Assembly (NCBI RefSeq): GCF_002776525.5
Contig: NC_045436.1
Span: 54,910,254-54,974,253, forward strand
Length of the DNA: 64,000 nt
Direction of reading: 5' to 3'
Source: Piliocolobus tephrosceles
Lineage: Eukaryota; Chordata; Mammalia; Primates; Cercopithecidae
In this document: piece by piece, positions 35,035-48,135 of the stretch
Position numbering within the stretch: position 1 is the first letter of the stretch
Layout of the letters: the number at the start of each line of letters is the position of its first letter
Notes under the pieces: model-generated
Seen by the model: only the letters and a program-made list of their open reading frames with translations
What the model was told of the DNA's origin: nothing
The model's database searches: none
Program-made: the position numbers and the translations under genes

Positions 35035-35560
35035 AAATTAACTGGTAGTGATACTATGGAAATAAACACAGACCCCAGAACAAGCATGGGCTTTTATTGA
35101 GACCTTACTACAGTAAGGGAGTAAGCCATTATTAATTGTGTTTGTCAGACTCAAAGACAAACAGAAAAGAGAGAAGACTTCAAGCAAACAAAAGAGTAGG
35201 TAAAAAAGGAAAGGCCTTAGTGATGTCCCGACTGTGGTCTGTTCGCACGGAGAAGCTGTAGGCAGGCTAAATAGAAGTAGGACATTCATTCTATGTGAAT
35301 AGTTAGGGGTGCATACTTGGGTTTCCTTGGTTGGTTCTAAATTGGAAAAATGGGCAAAAAATTAGCTCTCAGTTATTAATCAGATCCTAGCCATTTGGGG
35401 CTTACTGATACAAGGGTTCTTGTTTTGTTCCTAAACTGTTGCTAGAGATAGTGGGTCTGACTCCCTGGACTGGTTACTGTAGACAGTAGTTTGGCTTCCC
35501 AGTCTAGTTGCTACAAATTATAGATTAGAGTTCTATTTTTATAGGTATAATCTGGCTATT
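35035..35560 (-). repeat. Possible antisense ERV LTR
   Basis: Read on the minus strand the right part ends with 'ctcaataaaagcccatgc', a poly(A) signal in a setting typical of an LTR R/U5 region. The upstream 450 bp has a base composition unlike its flanks. No termini or target duplication could be fixed. Confidence 0.4.
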
Positions 35561-38500
35561 GTTCATTTGTATTTTTAATCTCTCAGTACCATAAAGACTG
35601 TTTATGATTGAGTACAAAGTCATCTTTTCTGTAGAACCAAAAATATTAGTATATGTCTTCTGTATCTTATATATCTTGCACTAATGATATCTGACATTTT
35701 GGAATGCTTGTGGTGTTTGTCAATTTCTTTAAATTTATAATTTGTTGTGATTACTTTCTCATTGAAAATACCATTTTAAATAAAAATGTGTATTCATAAT
35801 TTTATATTTCTTGAGGAGCCCAATCCGTAGACTTAAAAGCTTTGAATCCAGATTTTTAGATCTGCTTCTGAAAGATTTTGGCTTGTGCAACTGGTCCATT
35901 TGGTGCTATTTATCTTTATGCAAATAACTGGTAGAAAAGAAGTTGAAGATCTTAATTTTCAATTTTTACTTTAACACTTTCATATTTAGTCTTGTATTAG
36001 ACACTTAAATGAAGATGTCAGGTACTTTTTTAACTTAAGAGTCTGAATATTTATGACTCTTAAGTCATAAATATTTTGCTAGAAGAAGTTTGCTAGAAGA
36101 AAAAAAAAATCATTTGAAAAAGAGAGAAGTTGGTAGAAAAGCACTGAAATTGTTCTGCATTGCTTGGATTCACCTTTAGAGTTAAGAGATCCCTTGTTTG
36201 AATCAAATATTTCAATGGGTCTTCTCTGTTCAAAGTTAAAATCAAGATGACATTTAGATATGTTCAATAGGGTGCTAACTGCTGTGCATGATAATATAAA
36301 AAAATTTCTTTATTGTGTGCCTGATAATAGGTAACATCTTTCAACTGTGATTGCCTTCAGGAGCTTTTTCTCCTTTATATAGATCTGTACTTTTCTGCTT
36401 GTGTAAATTGTTATTGGAAGCAATTATATTGTCTCCAGGAGATTAGGAATAGATCCATAAGAAACAGGGCTTATCTTAAACTTGTATTATTTGGGCACAG
36501 TGGAGCTGACCAGACTGATGATGTCAAACCATTCTGGACATTTTTACCATATTTCTTATATGATAGCATCCAGATTGAATAACCCAAGCTGTGTAAATTG
36601 CACTACTATCAGCATTCTCTTTTAGTGTTTTTTTTCCCTTTCTTGAAAGAAATGATTATTTTACCTAGAAATTAAAAGGGATGTTTACAATTGAGGATTA
36701 TGATGCCTTGATGGAAGAGTCATTTGTTAATGAAACAGGACGAATGAGGGTAGAAGCATTTGGGAAGGAAGCAGCACATAGGAGGGGACTGCAAACAGGA
36801 TGAGGGGTTTGAGAACGGTTTCCCAAATAAACTGACTTCCAAACTGAGAGTTTAATTAAAATAAAAGAGGGAGAATCACAAGCACGTGGGTGATGTTTCT
36901 AGCAGAGGAAACAAACACTGAAATTCTACAGAAAAGTGGGTTATAAGACTGTGTGAAAATGAGGAAAGGTAAGAAAAATAAAGCTGGATCATAGAATTAC
37001 AAAACACACTAACCAAAGTAATGCAGTTGCCGAGGTGACCAGGGTTAATATCACATAATCTCTGTAGGGATATGGCATACAGAGTGTAAGAATTTGAATT
37101 TTTCATTATAATTTTATTCTATTTTTAGTAATAATGATCAGATTACCTTGAAACATGAAATAACACACTGCAGAATGTGGAAATGTTGTTTGTAAAAAGA
37201 TATAATAAAATTGTTAAATTGTATTACATAATAATAATACATAATAATAATAGCAATAATAAAATAAAATTGTTAATTGAAAAACAAATCTCAACATAGA
37301 TAAGGAAAGATTTTATTCAAAGAGATTATTTCACAAAGCAGGGAAGTATTGTTGTAATAGGAACAATGCAAGTGCCAAGAGATCTGGGAGGATGTCAAAG
37401 GTAAGGCAGAAAGGTTTTTGCGTTGTTGTTTTGTTTTGCTTTTTAAATAGGGAGGAGTGAAACAAGGTTAGAGGAAGTGGGTTAGTGGAAGTGAAAGGAA
37501 GGGTCGTATGATTAGACAGTTGATCAGGGAATGTTTTTTCTTGAGGTCAGTCCATTCTCTGGAGGGGCTGTTAAGGAGGAATCCAATATGAGCTCAGGCC
37601 AAGGGCTGAGGGATGTCAAAGTTCAGGAAGCTGGAGGAAGGAGAGAAGCTTAATTAAATTTGGTTGAGTCAAGGGCGGCAGGTATTTTGTCCAGATTGGT
37701 CAGTGTGCCCAAATAGTACAATTAATCATTGATGAGGCAAAGAATGGTAATTTTGCAGCAGGGAGGTGGGGGGTCTGTGTTTGGCCATTTCATAGATGAA
37801 CAATGGCAGCATCCTTGAGTCTTACTTAAGTAACATGGAGAAGGGTAGTTCCTTGCTTTAAGCCATTTCTGGAATACAAATAGGTGGGGTGAGTTCTTTG
37901 AATTCACTGATTTCCAGAATCACAGGGCTCAAGTAAAGTTCAATTTGTCATTCAGGGAAAAAAAGACAGACATGTGAACAATATAAATAGAGTTTTACGA
38001 AGGCCAAAATTCCCATGCTTAGGAAGTCATAAACTCGTATGTTTAGGTGACAGACCAAAGCTATGAATCTCAGAGAAAGGAATATGTTAAAAGATTAAAT
38101 ATCTCATCACATTCAAAGGACAAATGTCCTTTTAGCATGGGATTCTACAAAAATAAAAAATGGTTAGCGAAAGGATAGATGGATTTTAAGATTTCAGAAG
38201 TAAAACAAACATAGTTTATAAAACGGAGCAGTATAGAGTCATGAGAATGGTTTTCTGAATGAAGACCAGTTTGTTGAATGAGTTATCTAATTAGATGTCA
38301 AGTATGCCTGTCAGGATAGCCTAGGATAAGCCGAGGTTGCCAACAGTCCCTGTATCTCAGTGACATAAAATAACGAAGCTTATTTCTTGCCGATGGTTTG
38401 TGTCTATTATGCTTCAGCAGAGAAGCTCCATTCATATGTCCACTCAGGTACACAGGCTAACGAAGCAGGAACCAACAACAAAATTGTTGGTTACTGGATA

Positions 38501-41500
38501 AGAGAGGATTGTTTCAGCCCAGAAGCGACACAAATCTCTTCAATTTATAAATCACAAATTTTCAAATGGCCCCACCCCACATAAGAGATCCAACAGCACA
38601 ATTATTCAAAGAAAAAAGAAAGCTGGAAATACTTGGTGAACAGCTTTAATGGTTACTACAGTGCCCCACATATTCCCCACATATTCAGCTTCCTTTCTTT
38701 CCTGTAGTTAGAAAATAAAGAGACACTTTCCAAGTGAGAGAAGCCGGTTCTATCTGGTCAGGGCATCAAGTTCAAAGCCCAGGATTGTTTTATGATGTGT
38801 GATTGTTTCTGTCTCAGGGGTTATGCTCAGCAGTCTCTAACTTCAGTCTGAATATAGCTTATTTTGCTCTGTACACCAAAATAACAAGTATTCTGACTGC
38901 ATTCATCTGATATATGGGGAAAGAGCAGGGAGAGAATATCAGTAATACACACTGAGAGAGGAGAGTGATGGAAGACACAACAACAAATGTTCTGTATTAA
39001 TCTCCTTAGGCAGAAATTATGAGTGCCCACTCCTTGGGGATGAGGATTATCCCTTCTTGAGAGGAGCTCTATGGACCATAGAGCTTTCATGAATGAAACC
39101 ATTGCTTTCATGGCTCTCAAGGTGCTCTCTGGAGAAGGTTCTTCCCCCCCTCCATTCTTTTACTTTGCCATATTTAAACAGGAAAAGTAGATAATATGGC
39201 TTCCTGGAGGTTGGGCATCTGGTTGTCTCAGCTTGTTTCAAGTCTGCACAAGTATAGGAGTGCGAGGAGGATTTAAAGTCCCAAATTGTCACAACTGTTT
39301 TTCAGTACCATCAGTACAATCTGCTAAAACATAATGAAGACCACTTAAGCCATTTAAAAATAGTCCAGTAAATATTAAAAAAAATAAGTAGGTAAAATTC
39401 ATTTTTTCTAATCTACGTTATTTAACTCAAATGTGTAAAATGTTATATTTTACAGTCAATACAAAATGATCATGAATGAGATATTTTACTTTTTTTTTTT
39501 TTTAGTAAGTCTGCAAAGTGCAGGGTATATTTTACATGTAATGCATATCTCAATTATGATGCTACATTTTCAGTGGAAAAAGGCTTTCCAAAAAATAAAA
39601 TTGTGTTTAACAAAAAATATTCAACATGTTTCAGGATTTTAATTTAAATTAATCAAAATAAAATTTAAAAAATTCAATTATTTCATTGCATTAGCCACAT
39701 GTCACACTCAATAGCCCCATGTGGTTGGTGTACCACCTTGGAGAGCACATATCCAGGACCATGATTTTTTTAGTAATACACATTTCTCAAAGCTATTCTT
39801 TTTGAGGTGCTGATACTCGTTCTCACAGTCCATTGATAAACATCCCTTTCTTCTATGTCTCTTTCTTGACAGAATATGCCTCTGTTACCTAAGAAATTAT
39901 ACTTCTAATTTCTTTTCACTGGGCCATGTTGTCTAAGGGAGAAGTGTGCCGGATGGTACCTCAATTCTTTCACATGTCTTACCAGCTGTTGTGGCAGCCA
40001 TAACATTCATTTGAATCTCACAGCAAGGATGTATTCTAATCAGCCCTTACACTTAAAGGCCTTCTTAGTTTTGTATTTTATAAGTTGGTGATAAGAAACA
40101 GCTACATCTTTCAATCCTACAAGTCTCTGAATTTCTGGATTATTTTTATTCTTCCTTCTGCTTTCAACCATGCAAATATTTTCTGAGCTCATCCTTTTTT
40201 TATAGTAATTTGTCAACCACAGCCAAAACACACTGCTAGAATTTTGTTTTTCAATCTCTTTTCTAGATCTGTTAAATTCATAAAATATATTTTGTCGTAT
40301 AGTGGTGAGAATTCAACTATTTTGCCACTGTGTAATAAGGATTGTCATGCTTCCACTTTACGATAACGGTTTGCAACCAAAACCAGCCCACCCATTAGCC
40401 AATAACACATATGTTAATTCAATTTTATAACAACGTATAAGTTACTCAGTGGCAGGGTAGGCTAATTCATGCTACATTATCAACATATCCATATCTCAGT
40501 GGGTTAAAACAAATGTGTATATTTCACTCATGCTGCTAGCCTCTCACTAGTCTGCTTAAGTATTCTATTTTTCATCCCTATTTAGGGATCTTGACTGAAG
40601 CAGTAAACACTATCAACAAGTATTACTTCTTGTTATGCCAGAGGAAAAGAAAGCACTCTGGAGGATCTCAAACCAGCAATTAAACTATCTGGCTAGAAAG
40701 TAACATAGATCATTTCTGCTCACAATGCTTTTATCAAAACAGAGGAGTCTCACATGTGATCCTAATATGTCAAAAAGAAAGTGGTAAGTCAGATATACTT
40801 GTTGATTAATGTTAATGACAGTCATAACAATTATGGTAACAGAATTCAAGAAAAAAAAGAAGTAAGACAGATGTCCGGGACCTCAATTATTATGGAAAAT
40901 AATTTGAATAGATATTAGTGGAATAAACTAGACTAGATGGGATAAGCTTCAAAAACATGGTGGCCTTGTACGTAAGAAGGGAGGTAAAAGGTTTGAAAGT
41001 GACGCAAAGTAACAAAAGTAATGCTGACTCTTTTCCTTCTTCTCAATAAACACCTGACATGGGAATTCCAGATGACATGGTGAACAAGTCCTCTCCACCA
41101 AAGAGGGCTTAGGGGATTTCTAGGACTCAAATAGGAAGAATAGAGAGATATTTTCTGTTGCAAGCTTTTATAAGGAAATTATTTGCAATAGAAAGGGAAC
41201 TTCAAAATGCATGTTGAGGTGATTTTAGGTGGAAAGCGTTAAGTGTAATTATATAAGATATAGAAAGAAGCACAGGATGGCCACTGAATTTTGTTTATTG
41301 TCTACAGACAAGAAACATGTGTGATATTAGTTGATTCTAGGATTCCACATAATTTAGTAAGAAATAAAGTTAACAAGTTATAATGTTCACAAAAATTATA
41401 AAAAAGTTCTTGTCTACAATTTCTGATGCCTTTGAGGAGATTAAGCTACAAGCTCCTAGTATTAATCTCTTTTATTATTTTTAAGGTGGAGATAACTCAA

Positions 41501-41735
41501 ATTCTTACCCTTTATAAAGCCACTAAAGGCAAATGACTCATTGACTTTATCCTAGGTAGGATATGCACCAAAATTCTATCAACAGTACATGATAATTCAA
41601 GGGTAACCTCTGTCAGAAAGCTGTCCTGACTTACCCAGGCTGAAAATCATGCTCTCTGTGCTCTTACAGCTGTATGGGCCTACATCACTTACCTCTCCTT
41701 TTCCTTGAACTGCTCCATTGTCTACTTTCAATGCA
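35561..41735. other. Long, mostly unique stretch
   Basis: No exon, RNA gene or well-supported repeat was recognised in about 6 kb. Two segments (about 38340-38480 and 40445-40600) share 'atctcagtg' followed by an A-rich 'aaataa/aaacaa' block and 'tatttc', suggesting an old repeat family I cannot name. A (TAA)n-like run lies at 37228-37268. Open frames such as 38827-39120 and 39047-39292 show no homology I recognise. Confidence 0.35.
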
Positions 41736-41739
41736 GCAT

Positions 41740-42340
41740 TTAAAAATAGACATTAGTTCACACCACATCTTTACTTAGAACTCTATGATGGGTTCCAGTT
41801 TAATCCCAGGAGATGCAATGACAAAAGCCTTGCAACTGTCCACAAGATTTTATATGATCTCATCTCCTTTTTTTCCCCGTTGTTCATTCTGCTCCTGTTA
41901 CCCTGACCCCTACATTTTTTTTATTATATTCATTAGGTGCATACATACCTTAGGGATTTTGCACTGGCCTTTTCTTTGCCTGGAATACTCTCTCCTGAGA
42001 TATCTATGTAGCTAACTACCTTATGCTTTTCAAGTCTTTGCTAAAACCATCTCTTTTCAAATAAATCTTACCAAGAGAGTTTAAATTGCAGTGTTTATAA
42101 ACTGGAACACCCTTATTCCATTCAATTGTTTTCCTATTGTAATTTGTAATTTCTCACATGCAATTTAATTATCTTATATTATTGTGTTATTCTTGTATTG
42201 TCTGTTTTCTTTATTACAACACAAGGTTTATAAGAACCATTATTTTTGCATTTTTGCCTTTTTTTTTTTTTTTCTTTTTTTTTCTGGGAATGGGTAAAAG
42301 GGCTAGTTACTTAATAATCATTTGCGGAATGAATGATTGT
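41740..42340 (+). mobile_element. LINE2 (L2) 3' end
   Basis: The L2 order is visible: 'ttttgcactggccttttc', 'tttgcctggaatactctc', 'tttcaagtctttgct', and the 3' end 'cttaataatcatttgcgg' with 'aatgaatga', corresponding to the L2 terminal repeat. A T-run at 42260-42285 has expanded inside. Frames at 41785-42015 and 42158-42400 lie in this untranslated region. Confidence 0.8.
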
Positions 42341-42865
42341 AGTTTAACATTTACTTACTCCTCTATCTTCTCAACCAGACTTCTTCCAGGAAGAAAATAA
42401 AACCTTATTTACCTTGTTTTTCAACTGGGATTGAACAAAGAGACAAAGCTCGGAAACAAGTTATTCCAAAAAGACCTAAGATGGTATATAAAGTATATGA
42501 CATACTTATCTTTTGTGCTTTTAAAAATAGATTTTTATAAAGTGTAATATTTTTAAAGTAATGCACTCATTACTAGCTTTAAGCAAAATTGAAATTTAAT
42601 ACATTTTTATAACACTAGAGGTGTGATTTATGTTTTATTTAATATAGAGATGTTAAGTAAGAGACAATACAATTTGATTGCCCAATTTACCTTCAGTTAT
42701 CTACATGTGCAAGACATGAGTATAAAAATAATCTACTGAGTATAAAACAATCTACACTAAACTTGTTTATGGAAAAATCCTATTGGAGATACATAATTAC
42801 ATGTATTGTCTAAGAGTGAACACTGATCTTTTGATTGTTTTTTTCTTTTCTTTTTTTCTTCCTAC

Positions 42866-42951
42866 CTCTCTTCCTTCCTTCCTTCCTTCCTTCCTTCCTT
42901 CCTTCCTTCCTTCCTTCCTTCCTTCTTTCCTTCCTTCTTTCCTTCCTTCTT
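42866..42951. repeat. (TTCC)n microsatellite
   Basis: About twenty TTCC units with a few TTTC interruptions lie next to the start of an L1 fragment. Long open frames on both strands here are artefacts of the repeat. Confidence 0.97.
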
Positions 42952-42961
42952 CATCCATAAT

Positions 42962-43925
42962 CATTGATAACTGATTTTTGACAAAGAGACAAAAGTAATT
43001 CAATGAAAAAGTATAGTATTTTCAAGAAATTACCCTAGAATAGTAGGACTTTCATAGGCAAAAAATTAAACTCAACTCATATTTTAAACCTTGTATAAAA
43101 TTAATTCAAATAAGATTATACACCTAATAGAATAGAAAGTTATGGAGCTTTTAGTGGAAAATGTAGTAAAAATTATCTGTGACATTGGGTTAAACTGTTT
43201 TTAGATGAAACATCTAAATCATGCTGTATATAAAATAAAAATTAAAGAATTAAGCATCATCAAAATTGGTTAAACACTTTAAGCGGATTAAAATATAAAA
43301 ATGAGATGAGAAGAAATATTTGCAAGTTACATAGCTGATAAATAACTTCTATCTGTAAATATAAAGAACTCTCAAAACTCAACAATAAGGGAACGAAATA
43401 ACCAAATAAAATAATTGTCAGAAGATTTGTTCAGACAGTTCATCAGAGAAAATGGCTAATAAGCATATCAAAAGATGCTTAATATCATTAATCATTTGAG
43501 AAATCAAAATTGCAACCATACTAAAATACCACTACACAGTCATTAGAATGAGTAGGAAAAAACTGACAGTACTTAGTGCTAAGTGTTGGAAAAGAATTCA
43601 GAACAGCTGGAACTGTCATATATCACTGATCAACATAGAAAAACAGTACAGCTACTATAAATAAAGGCTATGGAAGTTTTTATACAGTTAAACATTCACT
43701 CGCGGCATTACAGCAATCCACTCTTATGTGCTTTCCAAGGGAAATGAAATCTATGTTCACACAGATAACTGTAAGTACATAATATCTTTATTCATAATTA
43801 TCTATAACTCAAAACTCCCAAGTGTCTCTCACTTGGGGAATGAATAAACAAATGATGGTACATCTATAATGAAATTCTATTCAGCAACAGAAAGGAATAA
43901 AATATTGATATACAAAATAAATTGC
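42962..43925 (+). mobile_element. L1M-type LINE, ORF2 end and 3' part
   Basis: The sense L1 order is visible: 'tgatttttgacaaag', 'gtaattcaatgaaaaag', 'gacattgggttaaac', 'gagaagaaatatttgcaag', 'aaagaactctcaaaactc', 'aaataagcatatcaaaag', 'accactacacagtcatt', 'ggaactgtcatatatc' and 'gaaattctattcagcaac'. It is heavily mutated and has no open ORF2. Confidence 0.87.
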
Positions 43926-44658
43926 TCATAGTTATAGATAGTGGGTGTTTTTCTGAAAAGATAAAGATGTCTTTTGATTTTCTTTGTGGGGCTAAGTATG
44001 CTTTGTAAGATCATGATCTCCTGAAAATAAAATTGTGTAATTTAAATTAATAAACACAAAAGGTCATAACATACTAAATTCTGTACTACTTTGGTGAGGT
44101 GGCAGTTTTTTAATCCTCAATTTAAAAAGTAGAAATTCTGAAATTTTCTGAATTCTCCAAAACAGAAGATATTATGTGCTATGTAATGAATGGCAGTTGC
44201 TTAGACAGCGCTCACAAATTCACTGTAGCTCAATCAGAAAATTCATGTTAATTTGGCAACCTATGTGAAACTGAGCTAATGGTATTTCGAGAGAAAAATC
44301 AGCAGTTTACTTAAAACCAGTCTCTTATTTACTTGGGTAATGTCAGTGGATATCCCAAATTTAATCATATATATCTATAATGTTAAATAATTGTGTAGTA
44401 AACATGTAAACTAAGGACCTTAATCATGTCACACTTCAGAAGTGGTTGATGCCCATTGTTAGGATTTTCAATTACCATCCAGATTATAATCAACAATCAT
44501 GGTAGAAATAGAATTCACTATTAAAAGCACCTAAGCCTCTTTTTCTTAGATATAGAGTCACTCACTTGTATTCTCATCAGTTGAAGGGGAGAAGGAAACC
44601 TCCAGTGTATACTAAGCAGCAGGTTCTGTGTCAGAGGGATTGACGTTACCTAATGTTT
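43926..44658. other. Unique DNA, nothing recognised
   Basis: No supported gene or clear repeat. Confidence 0.4.
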
Positions 44659-44745
44659 TTTATATATATATAATATATATTTTATATTTATATATAATAT
44701 ATATTTTATATTATATATAATATATATATTATATATATATAACAT
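44659..44745. repeat. (TA)n-rich tract with inverted-repeat potential
   Basis: An almost pure A/T tract of alternating TA with TATTTTATAT spacers. The arms are self-complementary and could extrude a cruciform. Confidence 0.93.
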
Positions 44746-45780
44746 TTTATGTAGTAAATTGATTCTGTATTTCTAAAATGCAGAAGTTGAGGCTCAGAGG
44801 GATTGTCTTACCCAAAATCACATAGCTAGTGAGTGTTGCAGCTTAAAATGTGTACTTTTTTTTCTCTTTTTTGAATCTCAGAAATTCTCACCTCAGTTTG
44901 AAGACTCTGAAAAATATCCGCACAGGGTCTCAGCAAGTCAGTTTAGTCAAATTTATGTAGTCTAGAAGACAATGGTAGTAGAGTGGGGTGTAGACCTTTC
45001 TGACAGCCTAGGTATTAACATATAATGAGAAATGCTCTTTAGCATCTTTTAGCTAAATTGTATTGGTGAAGTTTAGGCATAGCCTATCTAATCTACATAT
45101 AACATATATATACACACACATTCATATACACACATATATGTTTTCAAAATATAATTCTTTTAAACACAAATTTTAAGCTAGGCAATGTACTCATTGGATG
45201 AATGTTAAGGAAAAATTTGAGTAATTATTAGTAATTAACACTAAGATTATCTTATTTAATTTTAAAGAATATTCTACTTTTTGTCTGATTGTATCACGTA
45301 TTGCTGATGTTTGTCCCTTTCTCATAGTGACAGACTGAACTGTCTGCCAAGACAAAGAAGAAAGAGATTACAAAAAGAAAAAAAAAAGAGTCTTTATAGT
45401 CTTATAAATAGCATTTATAAGCCCAAGTTTTAACATTAGTATGGAGTAATTACCTAATGGAAAGGAGTAATAAAATATGTCAAGTGATAACTCTAAGCTA
45501 TTACATCTCCTTTTAAGAGTTTATATAATCTGGCTAAGCTAGTTTAATTTTTTATGTAACTATTCAAAATTGAAGGCTAAATTAGCCTCTTCTTACAAAC
45601 TCCAGGCTATTTAAGAAGGTTGTTTAGAATTGAGGCATGGTAAGACACCTAATATCTTCAGGTCTACCACATAGTTGAGATATTTTCATTTACTACGCTT
45701 TCATCATTTGGCCTTTTTCTTGACTAACAAAAGTGGCAGGGGAGATTCCTGCATGGATATGAATGATCTCATCTTCACAA
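44746..45780. other. Unique DNA, nothing recognised
   Basis: A short TA/CA tract lies near 45098-45140. No gene is seen. Confidence 0.4.
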
Positions 45781-45784
45781 GAGT

Positions 45785-46270
45785 CAAATACATACTAATA
45801 ATATTTAGTGAGAACTATGTACCAAGAGCTGTAAAAATTGTGCTAAATATATTACCTTATTTCATATATACAGCAACTTTCTAGGTATATGCTATTTTAT
45901 TTTTGTTTTTGTTTTTTGTTTTTTTTGTTTCTTGAGACAGGGTCTTGCTCTGTCACCCAGGCTAGAGTGCAGTGGTGCAATCACGGCTCATCACAGCCTC
46001 AATTTCCTGGGCTCCAGTAATCCTCCCACCTTAGCCTCCCCAGTAGCTGGGGTCACAGGCACATGCCACCATGCCCAGCTATTTTTTTGGCTTTTTTAGT
46101 AGAGACGGTTTCATATTGCCCAAACTGGTCTTGAACTCCTGAGCTCAATTGATCTGCCCTCCTCGGCCTCCCAAAGTTGTGGGGTTGCAGGTGTAAGCCA
46201 CTGCACCTAACTGGTATGTGCTATTTCAATCTAGTTTGTTTGTAAGGAAATTGAGTATTAAACCATTCAC
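45785..46270 (-). mobile_element. MIR, antisense, split by an Alu
   Basis: 'gtgagaactatgtaccaag', 'tgctaaatatattacctta' and 'cagcaactttctagg' form the reversed MIR core before the Alu. 'tttgtaaggaaattgag' continues it afterwards. Confidence 0.75.
45884..46226 (-). mobile_element. Antisense AluS/J inside the MIR
   Basis: The body is at about 45900-46212, starting with a (TTTTTG)-like head and 'gagacagggtcttgctctg' and ending 'taagccactgcacctaact'. Repeats ggtatatgctattt (45884-45897) and ggtatgtgctattt (46213-46226) flank it with one mismatch. Confidence 0.9.
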
Positions 46271-47015
46271 ATGTTCGAACTTAAATGTAAACAGGAGATC
46301 TGCTTGACTGTATTAATTGTATTCCTTGACTTTTCTATCCTCAAGTACAATCCATGTCATCTAAAGACACTTTTTAACATAAGGTTTTGCAAATTGTCTT
46401 CAAATGCCTACTTTCTATTTAGCCAAGTTTTTCAAATGTGTAAGTTTCTGATTTCACAGATACAGGTTATTTTAAAGATTCACAAAACCTCAACAAATAA
46501 TTGTTACTTGGATGAATCTCTCTTCTTATCCTGTCATTTTAATCATGAAGCAACTTGTGGCTATAAAGAAATTAAAAGTGTATTCCACATTCACACAGTA
46601 AATTATGGAGCCAAGTTTTGAAATCTAAATTTCTTGCCTCAACTGCCGTACTTCAGTTAACTTTATTAATGATCAAGAAAGGCATCACAAATACACATGA
46701 ATACAATAAACAAAGCATATTGCTCAATTTAGTGGAAAAAAATGATTGTTAAGATAATAGAAATCAAGAGGTGAGTGGCACATCTCTGACTTAGAAATGT
46801 GCTTCATAGATTATGATTTCAAAAGATACATAGAAAATGACATTTTTGTAGCCTAGTGAGGTGACCTGACCTAGGTTGTTTGTGTCTAGAGGAGAATGGC
46901 CCAGAGGCCTAGCCAAATGAGGCAACTGGTTACTCAGTCTCCACTTGACCAGCCCAAGCACTGCAAGGCCAGTATCTCAGCACACTTGTAAATAGGCTGA
47001 TACACATTCAGCCTG
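46271..47015. other. Unique DNA; one 116-codon chance frame
   Basis: The plus frame at 46271-46621 is the longest non-repeat frame in the window. It has no recognised homology, shows AT-rich composition and begins in the MIR flank. I regard it as chance. Confidence 0.4.
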
Positions 47016-47018
47016 ATT

Positions 47019-47235
47019 TTTTTTTTTTTTTTTTTTTTTTTTACAGGCGCTTGGTTTATTAACATATTAAAATATTCCTGTTTCTTTTGGTCAGTAGCCA
47101 GTTCACCCAGTCCCCCAAATATCCCTACCCGTAGGTCTTTCCATTTTCCTACAACAGAAGGGGAAACACCAGCAGCAGGATGCCTCCGGGACTCCTCTGC
47201 CTTTTCAGCCCGCTGCCTGTGACCCAGCAGTCTGT
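47019..47235 (-). pseudogene. Processed retrocopy fragment (mRNA 3' end), gene unknown
   Basis: A 24-base T-run at 47019-47042 is followed within 20 bases by tttatt, which on the minus strand reads AATAAA placed just upstream of a poly-A tail. The next roughly 180 bp are more GC-rich than the neighbourhood and contain CpG ('cctccgggactcc', 'cagcccgctgcc'). It is not an Alu or an L1. The simplest reading is a 5'-truncated retroposed mRNA 3' end. I do not recognise the source gene, and the right boundary is set by the composition change. Confidence 0.6.
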
Positions 47236-47504
47236 TCTGACACGCTAGTTAGAAATTGCAGTCTTAGAAAATTTACTTTAATGGTTAAGTGTTGGATTTT
47301 TTTCCTGGGAATTTATGATTAATTAGTTATTTAAAATCCTGTTTAGGCACTCTAAAATAATTAAGTGTTATTTGAAATCATCACCTAACCATTGAGCATC
47401 TCTTAATAATACCACCATAGAGTTATAAAATATAATCCATTTAAAAAAAAAAAATCTACTGCTGTAATAGAATTACTATATGTATAATCAATGGTGGGAT
47501 TATT

Positions 47505-48135
47505 ACCACATTGCTGGTAGAAATGTAAAATGGTATAGCCACTCTGAAAAACCATTTGACAGTATCACGTAAAACTAAACATACAAATCAGCAATTGCAC
47601 TGTTTGTCATCAGTGCCAGAGAAATGAAAATTTACTTCACTCAAAAACCTGTATATGAGTTCTCATAGTAGCTTTAGTTTTAATAGGCCCCAAACTGGAA
47701 CCAACACTTCAACAGGTAAATGCCTAAACAGTGATACCTCCATAGTATGGAATATGGAATACTACTTAGCAATTAAAAAATATAGACTATTGAAACCCTC
47801 AGAACCTGAGGTGAATATTCAGAGAATTATACCATGTGGAAAATGTTACAAAATTTATGGTTACATTTATATAACACTTTTGAAATGACAAAATTATAGA
47901 AATGGAGATCACATTAAAGATTGCCGGGGTCAGGGATAGGGAGAGAGGAATAGGGTGAGAGAGAGATAGGAGTGATTATAAAAGGACAATGTCAGGTATC
48001 CTCATAATGGAGCTGCTCAATATCTTAACCGTATTAATGTCAATATCTTGGCTGTGATACTGTATTGTAGTGTTTCAAGATATCATTGGTGGAGATTAGG
48101 TATCAAGTACATAGAAACTATCTGTACTGTTTCTT
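47505..48135 (+). mobile_element. Old L1 (L1ME/L1M) 3' end, left part
   Basis: 'ttgctggtagaaatgtaaaat', 'tatagccactctgaaaaacc', 'ggaatatggaatactactta', 'gattgccggggtcaggg' and 'ggctgtgatactgtattg' follow the sense L1 3' end. It stops where a younger antisense L1 begins and continues at 53422. Confidence 0.85.

Noticed and set aside
42783..43003. Repetitive LPSF-type and GRKE-type frames on both strands
   Set aside because: These are translations of the (TTCC)n microsatellite.
46271..46621. 116-codon plus-strand frame outside recognised repeats
   Set aside because: It is AT-rich, starts beside a MIR, has no recognised domain or splice context, and its length is unremarkable for random sequence.
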